Positions 41,423 to 49,963 of a DNA stretch of 64,000 nt are shown here, piece by piece. A program made the translations under genes and the position numbers. Positions within the stretch are counted from its first letter, which is position 1, and every line of letters begins with the position of its first letter. The stretch comes from Micromonospora antibiotica (GTDB lineage Bacteria > Actinomycetota > Actinomycetes > Mycobacteriales > Micromonosporaceae), in assembly GCF_017599305.1 (NCBI RefSeq), contig NZ_JAGFWR010000002.1, positions 434,001 through 498,000 on the forward strand, read 5' to 3'. Under the pieces are notes generated by a model. It worked only from the letters and a program-made list of their open reading frames with translations. It did not search any database and was not told the DNA's origin.

Positions 41423-42208
41423 ATGGGGTGTGAGCAGTGGCGTGAGATCCTGTCGGCGCAGCTGGACGGCGAGGAGACCCCCGCCGAGCGGATCGCGGTC
41501 GACGCCCACCTGGACGGATGCACGGGCTGCCGAGACTGGTGTGACCGGGCCGCGACGGTGACCAGACGGTCCCGACTGGCCCTCTCCGGCCCCGCCCCCG
41601 CCCACGGCCAGCGGCGTCGGGTGGTGCCCGGCCCCGATCTCACCGACGCCGTCCTGGCCGCGCTCCCCGCACCCCGCCGGCTCCGCGACCGGCTCGTGTT
41701 CGCCCTGCGCACCGGGCTGGCCCTCATCGGCGCACTGCAACTGGTGCTGGGACTGGCCCAGGTCGGGCGGGGCCCGGCTGCCGGTCACGCCCACGGCGCG
41801 CTCGACACGCTGACCTCCGGGCACCTGTGGCACGAGTCCGCCGCCTGGAACATCGCCGTCGGCGCGGGTTTCCTGTTCGTCGCGGCCCGGCGCACCCCGA
41901 CCAGCGGGCTCCTGCCGACCCTGAGCGCCTTCGTCGGGGCACTGGTGCTGCTCTCGGCCAACGACCTGGTCACCGGGCGGGTGGAGCCGGCCCGGCTGGT
42001 CAGTCACGGTTTCCTGCTCACCGGTTACCTGATCGTGGTCGCCCTGTCCCGACCCCGGCTGCGACCCGACGGGCCGGCGGGCCGCGACCACCGCGACCGT
42101 CCCGCGTGGCGGCTGGCCGCGCACGACGTACCGACCGCCACGCCGCCCCTGCGCCTGGTGCCGCCGCACGTCGGTTCGGCGCGGATCCGCGACCGGTCGG
42201 CGGCCTGA
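41423..42208 (+). CDS. Zinc-finger (zf-HC2) polytopic membrane protein, likely anti-sigma factor
   Basis: A 261-residue protein. The N-terminus is a ZAS-type finger (CEQWREILSAQLDGEETPAERIAVDAHLDGCTGCRDWCDRA), with the H-x3-C-x2-C motif. Four to five membrane helices follow (LRTGLALIGALQLVLGLAQV; AAWNIAVGAGFLFVAA; LLPTLSAFVGALVLLSANDLV; HGFLLTGYLIVVALS), with His residues near membrane ends (GHAHGALDTLTSGHLWHES). It directly follows the ECF sigma gene and should hold that factor at the membrane. The His cluster could bind copper. Confidence 0.87.
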   Translation: MGCEQWREILSAQLDGEETPAERIAVDAHLDGCTGCRDWCDRAATVTRRSRLALSGPAPAHGQRRRVVPGPDLTDAVLAALPAPRRLRDRLVFALRTGLALIGALQLVLGLAQVGRGPAAGHAHGALDTLTSGHLWHESAAWNIAVGAGFLFVAARRTPTSGLLPTLSAFVGALVLLSANDLVTGRVEPARLVSHGFLLTGYLIVVALSRPRLRPDGPAGRDHRDRPAWRLAAHDVPTATPPLRLVPPHVGSARIRDRSAA

Positions 42209-42302
42209 CCGGCCACGAAACGTCGATGCCGACCGGCCGGAACCTCCAGGGCCCGGTGACCGACCAACGGGACAGAGCACCAGCACAACGGAGGAAGAAC
42301 CC

Positions 42303-42920
42303 ATGCGCCCCACCCGTCCACTCGGCTCGTATCGACGCCCGTCGGTCGTCCTCGCCACCACCGCCGCAGCGCTGCTGGCGCTCGGCACCGCCGGCTGCGG
42401 CCCGGCCGATCCGGCCGCAGCTCCGCAGTCGAGCGCTTCGGCCCCGGCGAGCGCGGTCACGGGGGTGGTCGACATTCGTGACCCGTGGGTGAAGGCGGCC
42501 GACAAGGGCATGACGGCGGCCTTCGCGACCCTGGTCAACGGCGGCGACGCCGACGTGACGCTGACCGGTGCCACGACGTCGGTGTCGCCGATGGAGCTGC
42601 ACGAGATGACCATGAAGGACGGAAAGATGGTCATGCGGCAGAAGGAGGGTGGCATCGTGATCAAGGCGAAGGGCACCCATGTCCTGGAGCCCGGCGGTGA
42701 TCACCTGATGCTGATGGACCTGCGTCAGCCGGTGCAGGCCGGTGACGCCCTCACCGTGACCCTCACCTTCGGCGATGGCCGGACCCAGCAGTTCACCGCC
42801 GTGGCGAAGCCGTTCACCGGCGCGCAGGAGAGCTACGCCCCCGGCCACGGCGCTCCCATGCCGAGCATGAGCGGGCAGCCGAGCATGAGCGGGCAGCCGA
42901 CGACGAGTCCGGCGTCGTGA
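42303..42920 (+). CDS. PCu(A)C-type copper chaperone lipoprotein
   Basis: A 205-residue lipoprotein (lipobox LALGTAGC) with a PCuAC domain that carries Cu(I) outside the membrane, as in delivery to cytochrome oxidase or secreted copper enzymes. The binding motif is visible: MELHEMTMKDGKMVMR followed by GGDHLMLMDL. The Met/His tail (YAPGHGAPMPSMSGQPSMSGQP) is a further possible copper site. The ATG at 42303 has GAGGAAG upstream, and the stop overlaps the DyP start by four bases. The Streptomyces ECuC chaperone beside DtpA is the nearest known parallel. Confidence 0.93.
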   Translation: MRPTRPLGSYRRPSVVLATTAAALLALGTAGCGPADPAAAPQSSASAPASAVTGVVDIRDPWVKAADKGMTAAFATLVNGGDADVTLTGATTSVSPMELHEMTMKDGKMVMRQKEGGIVIKAKGTHVLEPGGDHLMLMDLRQPVQAGDALTVTLTFGDGRTQQFTAVAKPFTGAQESYAPGHGAPMPSMSGQPSMSGQPTTSPAS

Positions 42921-44155
42921 CCACGACCCCGCCCGCCCGGGCGGTGAGCCGGCGGGGTCTGCTCGCCGGTGGGGCGTTGGCCGCGGGTGGCGCGGTGGCC
43001 GGCGCGGCGGTGGTCGCCGCCGCTACCGGTGACCAGGCCGGTGGCCCGCCTGCGGCGGCCGCGCCGAGCCCGGTGGCGGCCGTCGGTGCGCTGGTCGAGC
43101 CGTTCCACGGTCTCCGGCAGGCCGGGGTCACCACCGAGCCACAGGCGCACGGTGCGTTCGTCGCGTTCACCCTGCGGCCGGGCACCGACCGGGCGGCGCT
43201 GGGCCGGTTGCTGCGGCTGCTCAGCGACGACGCCGCCCGGCTCACCCAGGGCCGGCCGGCGCTGGCCGACACCGAGGCGGAACTCGGGTTGCTGCCCGCC
43301 CGGCTCACCGTGACCTTCGGTTTCGGCCCCGGCCTCTACCGGGCCGCGGGCGTCGACGACCGCCGGCCGCCGTCCGTGGTGGACCTGCCGGCGTTCCGTG
43401 TCGACCGGCTCCAGCCGGCCTGGTCCGGTGGGGACCTACTGGTGCAGATCTGCGCCGACGACGCGGTCACCGTCGCCCACGCCCAACGGGTGCTGATCAA
43501 GGACAGCCGGCCCTTCGCCACCGTCCGTTGGGTGCAGCAGGGCTTCCGGCGCAGCCCCGGTGTCGAGCCGGCCGGCCACACCCAACGCAACCTATTCGGT
43601 CAGCTCGACGGCACCGCCAACCCCCGCCCCGGCCCGCCGTCGGACACCGCCGTGTGGGTGCCCGACGGCCCGGCCTGGCTCAAGGACAGCACCACCCTCG
43701 TGGTCCGCCGGATCAGCATGAACCTGGAGACCTGGGACCTGCTCGGCCGCACCGACCGGGAACTCGCCATCGGCCGCCGCCTCGACACCGGCGCCCCGCT
43801 CACCGGCACCGCCGAACACGACGAACCCGACTTCGCCGCCACCGGCGACGACGGCCTCACCGTCATCCCGGACTTCTCCCACCTCACCCGGGCCCACGTC
43901 ACCGACGACCGGCTGAAGATCCTGCGCCGGCCCTACAACTACGACGGCACACCCACCCCGCAGGGGCACGCCGACAGTGGACTGATCTTCGCCGCCTACC
44001 AGGCCGACATCACCGCCCAGTTCCTGCCGATCCAACGACGACTCGCCGACCGGGACCTGCTCAACGAATGGACCACCCCGATCGGCTCCGCCGTGTTCGC
44101 CGTCCCGCCCGGCTGCCCACCCGACGGCTGGATCGGTCAGCAGGTGCTCGGATGA
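42917..44155 (+). CDS. Tat-exported DyP-type haem peroxidase (DtpA/EfeB-like)
   Basis: A 412-residue peroxidase with a twin-arginine signal (VSRRGLLAGGALAAGGAVAGAAVV). The DyP core has the catalytic Asp in LFGQLDGTANPRPG, the proximal haem region DFSHLTRAHVTDDRLKILRRPYNY, and the late Arg/Phe region FLPIQRRLADRDLLNEWTTPIGSAVFAVPPG. The GTG at 42917 overlaps the PCuAC stop (GTGA), so chaperone and peroxidase are made together. In Streptomyces lividans the DtpA/ECuC pair serves copper trafficking to a radical copper oxidase; a similar role is likely. EfeB-type iron uptake is the alternative, but no EfeO or EfeU is nearby. Confidence 0.93.
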   Translation: MTTTPPARAVSRRGLLAGGALAAGGAVAGAAVVAAATGDQAGGPPAAAAPSPVAAVGALVEPFHGLRQAGVTTEPQAHGAFVAFTLRPGTDRAALGRLLRLLSDDAARLTQGRPALADTEAELGLLPARLTVTFGFGPGLYRAAGVDDRRPPSVVDLPAFRVDRLQPAWSGGDLLVQICADDAVTVAHAQRVLIKDSRPFATVRWVQQGFRRSPGVEPAGHTQRNLFGQLDGTANPRPGPPSDTAVWVPDGPAWLKDSTTLVVRRISMNLETWDLLGRTDRELAIGRRLDTGAPLTGTAEHDEPDFAATGDDGLTVIPDFSHLTRAHVTDDRLKILRRPYNYDGTPTPQGHADSGLIFAAYQADITAQFLPIQRRLADRDLLNEWTTPIGSAVFAVPPGCPPDGWIGQQVLG

Positions 44156-44174
44156 GCCGGCCCGGTAGAGCGTC

Positions 44175-44723
44175 ATGATCACCTCGACCTGCCGGCTCGC
44201 CGCCGCGCTGCTGGCCACCGTGCTGGCGCTTCTCGTCGCCGCAACGCCGGCCTGGGCACACAACAGCCTCACCTCGGCCTCACCGGCTCGGGAGGCGACC
44301 CTGTCCCGCGCACCCACCGAGATCACGCTCGAGTTCCTGGCCCGGCTGGACCCGGCCTTCACCACCATCGTGCTCACCGACGGGACGAAACGACGCGTCC
44401 CCACCGGCGATCCGGTGGTCGACGGGACGAAGAGCACCGTCCAGGTGACGGACACCCTGCCCAACGGGACGTACACCGTCGCGTACCGGGTGGTGTCCGC
44501 CGACGGGCACCCGGTGCAGGGGTCGTACCCGTTCACCGTGGCCGACCCCGCCGCGCCCACCGTCGCCCCCAGCACCGCGTCGGCCGCCCCGGCCACCGCC
44601 GCGGCCCCGGCCGGGGACGACGACGGTCGGGGCACGGTCCTGGGCGTGGCCGGCGGCGCGGTGGCCGCCCTGGCGGTGGCGGCGGGCGCGCTGCGGTGGC
44701 GACGCCGGTCGACTCGCCGCTGA
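44175..44723 (+). CDS. CopC-domain copper-binding membrane-anchored protein
   Basis: A 182-residue exported protein. The signal peptide ends at PAWAHN so that the mature protein starts with the copper-binding His. The CopC domain spans about 27-125 (HNSLTSASPAREATLSRAPTEITLEFLARLD; YRVVSADGHPVQGSYPFTV, with the second His). An Ala/Pro linker leads to a C-terminal helix (VLGVAGGAVAALAVAAGALRW) and a basic tail. It follows the DyP gene by 19 bases in the same operon. Confidence 0.93.
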   Translation: MITSTCRLAAALLATVLALLVAATPAWAHNSLTSASPAREATLSRAPTEITLEFLARLDPAFTTIVLTDGTKRRVPTGDPVVDGTKSTVQVTDTLPNGTYTVAYRVVSADGHPVQGSYPFTVADPAAPTVAPSTASAAPATAAAPAGDDDGRGTVLGVAGGAVAALAVAAGALRWRRRSTRR

Positions 44724-44816
44724 GGGCGGGCCGGCGCGACGCCGGCACCACGAACGCGGGCTGATCCGCCCGTAGGCACGGGACGACCATCGGTACCTCC
44801 CGACGATCTCGATCGG

Positions 44817-46298
44817 ATGATTATGTCTGTCACTGAGTTGCCCGGCCCGTCGAGGCCGGAACCCGCCCCACCCGCCGACCCGCCCGTCCGGTCCACCCGG
44901 GGTGGTTCACCGTTCGGCGCGTTGCTGCTGCGGCTGCACTTCTACGCGGGTGTGCTGGTCGCGCCGTTCCTGGTGGTCGCCGCGCTGACCGGGTTGGCGT
45001 ACACCGTCGCGCCGCAGGTGGACGGGGTGCTCTACGGCGACCGGACGACGGTGGCCGAGGTGGGTGAGCGGCCACTACCGGTGGCCGACCAGGTCGGGGC
45101 GGCCCGCAACGCACACCCCGAAGGCAGTGTCGCCTCGGTGCAGCCGGGAACGGGTGACCAGGCCACGAGGGTGGTGTTCGCGGCCCCGGAGTACGGGGAG
45201 AAGCAGCACACCGTGTACGTCGACCCGTACACGGCACGGGTGCAGGGGCAGCTCACCACCTGGTTCGGGTCCACCCCGGCCACCACCTGGCTGGACGACC
45301 TGCACCGCAACCTGCACCTCGGGGCGGTCGGCCGGCACTACTCGGAGCTGGCCGCGAGTTGGCTGTGGATCATCGCGCTGGGAGGGGTCGTGCTGTGGTG
45401 GCGACGCCGCCGGGCCTCCCGGGCCACCGTGCGGCACCTGCTCGTGCCGGACCTGTCCGCCGCCCGGGGGGTCCGCCGGACCCGGGGCTGGCATGCCACC
45501 CTCGGGATCTGGCTCACCGTCGGCCTGTTGTTCCTCTCGGCGACCGGGTTGACCTGGTCCCGGTACGCCGGAGCGAACTTCGGCGCCGGCCTCGACTCGC
45601 TCGACGCCCGCGCCCCGCTGCTGTCCACCGCCCTCACCGCGACGCCGAGCGACCCGGCCGACACCGACGGCGGTGGTCACCACGGTGCGTCCGGGGCGGG
45701 CGGGGTGGTCGAGTCGGCCGCCCTCGACCGGGTGCTGACCGCCGCCCGGACGGCCGGGCTGGCCGGCCCGGTCGAGATCGCCCCGGCTGCGGAGCCGGGC
45801 TCGGCCTGGACGGTCACCCAGGTCGACAACACCTGGCCGGTCGCGAAGGACCGGGTCGCCGTCGACCCCGCCACGGCCACCGTCACCGCCCGCAGCGACT
45901 TCGCCGACTGGCCGCTGCTGGCCCAGCTCAGTGGTCTCGGCATCCAGGCCCACATGGGCGTGCTCTTCGGCCCGGTCAACCAGCTCCTGCTCGCCGCGCT
46001 GGCGCTCGGGCTGCTCTGCGTCATCGTGTGGGGCTACCGCATGTGGTGGCAACGGCGACCCACCCGCACCGACCGGCGCGCGCTCGTCGGCACCCCACCG
46101 GCCCGGGGCGGCGTGCGGGCCGTACCGCGGTGGGTCCTGCTCGTCGGCGTGCCGTCGACGGCGGTGATCGGCTGGGCGCTGCCCCTGTTCGGGCTCACCC
46201 TCCTGGCCTTCCTCATCGTCGACGTCGTCCTGGGCGCGACCTCGCGACGGCGTCGGCGCACCACCACCCCCACGTCACCCGCACCCGCCGGTCGATGA
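44817..46298 (+). CDS. PepSY-associated transmembrane protein
   Basis: A 493-residue membrane protein of the PepSY_TM (PiuB-like) family, linked in many bacteria to metal or haem reduction or uptake. The first helix follows LLLRLHFYAGVLVAPFLVVAALTGLAY, then a PepSY domain (ARNAHPEGSVASVQPGTGDQATRVVF), the WLDDLHRNLHLGAVGRHYSELAASWLWIIALGGVVLWW helix, a further PepSY part, and two to three C-terminal helices. Conserved His residues (DLHRNLHLG; HMGVLFGP) may bind haem. ATG 44823 is an alternative start. It ends the copper block and is followed by a hairpin. Confidence 0.88.
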   Translation: MIMSVTELPGPSRPEPAPPADPPVRSTRGGSPFGALLLRLHFYAGVLVAPFLVVAALTGLAYTVAPQVDGVLYGDRTTVAEVGERPLPVADQVGAARNAHPEGSVASVQPGTGDQATRVVFAAPEYGEKQHTVYVDPYTARVQGQLTTWFGSTPATTWLDDLHRNLHLGAVGRHYSELAASWLWIIALGGVVLWWRRRRASRATVRHLLVPDLSAARGVRRTRGWHATLGIWLTVGLLFLSATGLTWSRYAGANFGAGLDSLDARAPLLSTALTATPSDPADTDGGGHHGASGAGGVVESAALDRVLTAARTAGLAGPVEIAPAAEPGSAWTVTQVDNTWPVAKDRVAVDPATATVTARSDFADWPLLAQLSGLGIQAHMGVLFGPVNQLLLAALALGLLCVIVWGYRMWWQRRPTRTDRRALVGTPPARGGVRAVPRWVLLVGVPSTAVIGWALPLFGLTLLAFLIVDVVLGATSRRRRRTTTPTSPAPAGR

Positions 46299-46299
46299 C

Positions 46300-46339
46300 C
46301 GGTCCCGGCCGGTTGTCGCGCGACGGCCGGCCGGGACCG
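46300..46339 (+). terminator. Perfect hairpin terminator after the PepSY gene
   Basis: CGGTCCCGGCCGG (46300-46312) pairs with CCGGCCGGGACCG (46327-46339), with a further GTCG/CGAC pairing inside the loop. It isolates the riboswitch-controlled unit that follows. Confidence 0.8.
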
Positions 46340-46440
46340 TCGACCCGTCACAGGCGTCGGGCTTCCGCCCGGGGTGGCTCACATTCGTCAGGGTGACGAT
46401 TGACCAGTCGGGGGTCGCGCCGTTACGGTCGACCTACTAT

Positions 46441-46545
46441 CTGCGGCGTCGCGAGGTAAGCCGGTGAGATTCCGGCGCGGTCGCGCCACTGTGAGCGGTT
46501 CCGTCGACGACGGTGCCACGAGCCAGGACGCTCGGTCGTCCGCAG
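46441..46545 (+). promoter_or_regulatory. Cobalamin riboswitch upstream of cbtBA
   Basis: The conserved core is readable: AGGTAAGCCGGTGAGATTCC, GCGGTCGCGCCACTGT, and the B12 box GAGCCAGGA near 46520-46528. CTGCGG (46441-46446) pairs with CCGCAG (46540-46545) to close the structure. The start of cbtB is 43 bases downstream. This class binds adenosylcobalamin or relatives and turns genes off when B12 is plentiful. Its presence matches the cobalt transporter genes that follow. Confidence 0.9.
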
Positions 46546-46588
46546 CCTTGCGATGGGGACGCGTCATCCCCGGGAAGGTTCGTGTCCC

Positions 46589-46792
46589 ATGTCGAGTTCC
46601 ACTCCCACCCAGTCGCTGGTGCAGCCCGTCGGGTCGGCCCGCGTGTGGGGGACGGCCCTGGTCGTCGTCGGCGTACTCCTCCTGCTCACCTACCTGGTCG
46701 CCTTCGATCAGGGCGCGATCTCGCGCAGCGGCATGTACCTGCACGAACTCATGCACGACGGGCGGCACCTGCTCGGTGTCCCGTGCCACTGA
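46589..46792 (+). CDS. cbtB: CbtB, small subunit of cobalt transporter
   Basis: A 67-residue single-helix membrane protein (VWGTALVVVGVLLLLTYLVAFDQGA) with the typical C-terminal His/Cys-containing tail (YLHELMHDGRHLLGVPCH), which is thought to bind cobalt. GGGAAGG lies before the ATG at 46589. It is the first gene under the cobalamin riboswitch and overlaps cbtA by ten bases. Confidence 0.92.
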   Translation: MSSSTPTQSLVQPVGSARVWGTALVVVGVLLLLTYLVAFDQGAISRSGMYLHELMHDGRHLLGVPCH

Positions 46793-47598
46793 CCACACCC
46801 CACAGTCCACCCACGTTCGCCACCGTCCTGCTCCGCGGTCTGCTCGCCGGTCTCGTCGCCGGCCTGCTCGCGGGGGCGTTCGGCTATCTCGTCGGTGAGC
46901 CGCGCATCGAGGCGGCCATCGCGATCGAGGAGTCGGCCACCCACACCGGGCCGGTGGCCGACGACCACCACGCGGACGACCTGGTCGGTCGGGGCGGGCA
47001 GCGGGCCGGCCTGTTCCTGGCCACCGGGCTGTTCGGGACCGCGATGGGCGGCCTGTTGGCGACGGCGTACGTGCTGCTGCGCCGTCGCCTGCGCAGCACG
47101 GACGACGGCCGGTCGGTGCTGCTGCTCGCCGGTGGCACCCTGGTCGGCGCGGTGCTCGTGCCGTTCGGGAAGTACCCGGCCAATCCACCGGCGGTCGGTG
47201 ATCCCGACACCATCGACCAGCGCACCGTCGCCTATCTGGCGCTGGTGGTCCTCGGCCTGGTGGCGGTCTGGGCGGGCACCCTCGGCTACCGGTCGGTGCG
47301 CGCCGACGCGCCGGTCTGGCAACGGTTCGGGGCGGGCGTCGGCGGATTCCTCCTGGTCGCCGTCGTCGGCTATGTGGTCCTGCCGTCGTTCCAGGAGGTT
47401 CCGGACGACTTCCCGGCGACCCTGCTGTGGAACTTCCGGTTGGCCTCGCTCGGCACCCAGGTGGTGCTCTGGACCGCGATCGGCCTGTTGTTCAGCGCCC
47501 TGATGAGTCGGGGCGGCGGACGGCCGAGAAGCGAGCGGCACGCAGGCGACCGCCCCGGTGAGCCGGCGATCGGTCAGGGCACACCGGCTCACCCGTGA
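46783..47598 (+). CDS. cbtA: CbtA, cobalt transporter membrane subunit
   Basis: A 271-residue membrane protein with five to six helices (LLRGLLAGLVAGLLAGAFGYLVGEP; GLFLATGLFGTAMGGLLATAYVLL; VLLLAGGTLVGAVLVPFGKYPANPPAVGD; YLALVVLGLVAVWAGTLGY). The EPRIEAAIAIEE segment after the first helix and the KYPANPP motif are characteristic of CbtA. The GTG at 46783 lies inside the end of cbtB, so the two are coupled. CbtAB is a predicted cobalt importer for B12 synthesis. Confidence 0.93.
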   Translation: MPLTTPHSPPTFATVLLRGLLAGLVAGLLAGAFGYLVGEPRIEAAIAIEESATHTGPVADDHHADDLVGRGGQRAGLFLATGLFGTAMGGLLATAYVLLRRRLRSTDDGRSVLLLAGGTLVGAVLVPFGKYPANPPAVGDPDTIDQRTVAYLALVVLGLVAVWAGTLGYRSVRADAPVWQRFGAGVGGFLLVAVVGYVVLPSFQEVPDDFPATLLWNFRLASLGTQVVLWTAIGLLFSALMSRGGGRPRSERHAGDRPGEPAIGQGTPAHP

Positions 47599-48212
47599 GC
47601 GCGACCAGCCTGCGGCTGGTCGCCCACGCGCACACCGGCGCCCTGCGGCGCGGGGTGTTCGGCGCGGGTGACGACGACCTGGACGAGGGCGGCCGGCAGG
47701 CCGCTCTCGCCCTCGTCGGCCCTGACCGGCGCACTCCCCTGGGCCGGGTGGACCTCTGCCTGACCAGCCCGGCGGCGGCAGCGGCGCAGACCGCGTACGC
47801 CCTCGGGCTGCGTCCCACGGTCGAGGCCGCGTTGGCGGACTGCGACTACGCCGCCTGGGCCGGGCGGAGCCTGGCGGACGTGGGGGCGCGGGAGCCCGAG
47901 GCGTTACGGCAGTGGTGGGAGAGCCCCGAGGTGGCACCGCACGGCGGGGAGTCCCTCGCCGCACTGCGCGACCGGGTCGGGGGCTGGCTCGACGGTCAGC
48001 TCGCCCCGGGTGTCCGGATCGCCGCGGTGACCCATCCGATGGTGGTCCGGGTGGCGATCGTGCACGCGTTGCAGCTTCCGATGGCCGTGTTGCCCAGCCT
48101 GGACGTCGCCCCGCTGGCGGTGGTGCGGCTCAGCCGGCACGGCTCCCGGTGGCGGCTCCAGTTCACCGCGCCGCGGGTCGGACCGGGTTCGGAGCGCAGG
48201 CCGACCGGGTGA
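47595..48212 (+). CDS. Histidine phosphatase-superfamily protein with degenerate RHG motif
   Basis: A 205-residue phosphoglycerate-mutase-like protein overlapping cbtA by four bases (GTGA). The catalytic RHG motif reads AHAHTGA, so the first Arg is lost while a His is kept. Later motifs are present: DLCLTSPAAAAAQTA, DYAAWAGRSL, HGGESLAALRDRVGGWL, and the second catalytic His in VAIAAVTHPMVV-like sequence (RIAAVTHPMVVRVAIVHAL). Proteins of this type lie next to cbtAB in several actinobacteria and may act in cobalamin synthesis like CobC; activity is uncertain because of the altered motif. Confidence 0.85.
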   Translation: MSATSLRLVAHAHTGALRRGVFGAGDDDLDEGGRQAALALVGPDRRTPLGRVDLCLTSPAAAAAQTAYALGLRPTVEAALADCDYAAWAGRSLADVGAREPEALRQWWESPEVAPHGGESLAALRDRVGGWLDGQLAPGVRIAAVTHPMVVRVAIVHALQLPMAVLPSLDVAPLAVVRLSRHGSRWRLQFTAPRVGPGSERRPTG

Positions 48213-48407
48213 TCAGCAGGTCGCCGGTCGCCCGGACACGTTCCGGGAACCACGCGGCCGAGGGCTACGCCCCCCACTGCTCCGCCCGCCACGGCCCGGC
48301 CGCTTTCCGGTGCCCGGTCCACCGCCCGGTCGAGGTGTGCCGCCGGGCCGCCGACCGCCGCCGAATCCCGGTGGCGGCCCCGGCCGGTGGTTGCGAGACT
48401 GCCACCC

Positions 48408-49082
48408 GTGCGAGAGCCCGACCGTTTCCGCGCCGCCGTCCGCGCCTGGGCGGCCGGCGGCGCGGACGCGGCGGGGGCCGCGGTGATCGCCCGCCGCCTG
48501 GCCGGTGCCGGGGTGGCCACGGTCGTGCTCGTCGAGGGGGTCAGCGACCGGAGCGCGGTCGAGGCGTTGGCCGTGCGGCGTGACCGCGACCTGACCGACG
48601 AGGGCGTCTATGTGCTGCCGATGGGGGGCGCGATGAGCGCCGGCCGGTTCCTGCGGCTGCTCGGCCCGCCGGGTCTCGGCCTGGCCGTCCGGGGTCTCTG
48701 CGACGAGGCCGAGGAGGGGTGGTTCCGGCGCGCTCTGGAGCAGGTCGGCCTCGGCGTCGACCTGAGCCGGACCACGATGGAGGCTCTCGGCTTCCCGGTC
48801 TGCGTCGCCGATCTGGAGGACGAGCTGATCCGCGCGCTGGGTCCCTCCGGTGTCGAGGACGTCCTCGACACCGAGGGTGACCTGCCCAGATTCCGGGTCT
48901 TCCAGAACCAGCCCGCCCAGCGCGGTCGGTCCGTGCAGCGGCAGCTACGCCGGTTCCTGGGCACCACCAGCGGCCGTAAGGCGAGGTACGCCGCCGCACT
49001 GGTGCACGCCCTCGATCTGGACCACGTCCCCCGACCGTTGGACCGGGTGCTCCCCCGACGGCGGGTAGGGTCGCCAAGGTGA
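48408..49082 (+). CDS. OLD-type TOPRIM domain protein
   Basis: A 224-residue protein with a TOPRIM nucleotidyl transferase/nuclease fold like that at the C-terminus of OLD nucleases. The metal Glu is in VVLVEGVSDRSAVEALA, and the acidic second motif is in GLCDEAEEGWFRRAL. The remaining C-terminal helices (VQRQLRRFLGTTSGRKARYAAALVHALD) match the family. There is no ATPase domain. GTG 48408 is preferred, as the protein then starts VREPDRFRAAVRAW. Its stop overlaps the start of the ankyrin gene (GTGA), so they are translated together. A role in DNA repair or defence is possible but unproven. Confidence 0.85.
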   Translation: MREPDRFRAAVRAWAAGGADAAGAAVIARRLAGAGVATVVLVEGVSDRSAVEALAVRRDRDLTDEGVYVLPMGGAMSAGRFLRLLGPPGLGLAVRGLCDEAEEGWFRRALEQVGLGVDLSRTTMEALGFPVCVADLEDELIRALGPSGVEDVLDTEGDLPRFRVFQNQPAQRGRSVQRQLRRFLGTTSGRKARYAAALVHALDLDHVPRPLDRVLPRRRVGSPR

Positions 49083-49867
49083 CGGGTGACCTCCTGCTGC
49101 TCGCGGTCGACAACCCGCTGGCGGCCACGGTGACCGGGGCGATCCGCAGCGGCGACCTGACCACGCTGCGGCGGCTGCTCACCGCACACCCGGGGCTGGC
49201 CACCGCGCGCCTGGTCGACCACGTCGGCGGGGCCCCCGGTGCGAGTGCGATGTCCCGCACGTTGCTGCACGTCGTCACCGACTGGCCGGGCCGGTTTCCG
49301 CACGGAGCGGCCACCGTGGCCGCCCTGGTCGCCGCCGGCGGCGACGTCGACGCCCGGTTCGTCGGACCGCACCGGGAGACCCCGCTGCACTGGGCGGCCA
49401 GCTGCAACGACGTGGACGTCATCGACGCGCTGCTGGACGCGGGTGCCGACATCGAGGCTGCCGGGGGCGTGATCGCCGGCGGTACGCCGCTCGCCGACGC
49501 GCGGGCCTTCGCCCAGTGGCGGGCGGCGTACCGGCTCGTCGTCCGGGGGGCCCGCACCACCCTCACCGACGCGGCCACGCTCGGCCTGCTCGACCGCGTG
49601 GAGCGGGCCTGCACCGACGTCGTGCCGCCGTCGGCGGACGAGATCGACGTGGCGTTCTGGGGTGCCTGCCACGGCGGCCGGCAGTCCTGCGCCGGGTACC
49701 TGTGGGAGCGGGGCGCCCAGCTCAACTGGGTGGCACCGTGGGAGCACCGCACCGCCCTGGACGCGGCCGTCCGGCGCGGTGCCACCGAGCTGGTCGTCTG
49801 GTTGCGGGCCCGGGGGGCCGTCACCGCCGCCGAGCTGGATCGGCGCACGCCCGGCTCAACCCGCTAG
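49079..49867 (+). CDS. Ankyrin-repeat protein
   Basis: A 262-residue soluble protein with ankyrin repeats (IRSGDLTTLRRLLTAHPGLA; GAATVAALVAAGGDVDARFVGPHRETPLHWAASCNDVDVIDALLDAGADIEA; GGTPLADARAFAQWRAAYRLVVRGA; EHRTALDAAVRRGATELVVWLRARGA). Such repeats bind proteins. It begins at GTG 49079 overlapping the TOPRIM gene stop, which suggests that the partner is the TOPRIM protein. Confidence 0.9.
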   Translation: MTGDLLLLAVDNPLAATVTGAIRSGDLTTLRRLLTAHPGLATARLVDHVGGAPGASAMSRTLLHVVTDWPGRFPHGAATVAALVAAGGDVDARFVGPHRETPLHWAASCNDVDVIDALLDAGADIEAAGGVIAGGTPLADARAFAQWRAAYRLVVRGARTTLTDAATLGLLDRVERACTDVVPPSADEIDVAFWGACHGGRQSCAGYLWERGAQLNWVAPWEHRTALDAAVRRGATELVVWLRARGAVTAAELDRRTPGSTR

Positions 49868-49963
49868 CCGGTACGCCGGCCGGGTCGCCGCCGCGGACCG
49901 CCGGCCGGACACCCCCGCGACGCCGGTGGCGCGACGACGGGACGGCCCGCGCGGGCCGGGCGG

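Noticed and set aside
49944..49957. GGCCCGCGCGGGCC palindrome near the DHFR-like gene end
   Set aside because: It has no loop, and simple GC palindromes are expected by chance in DNA of this composition.
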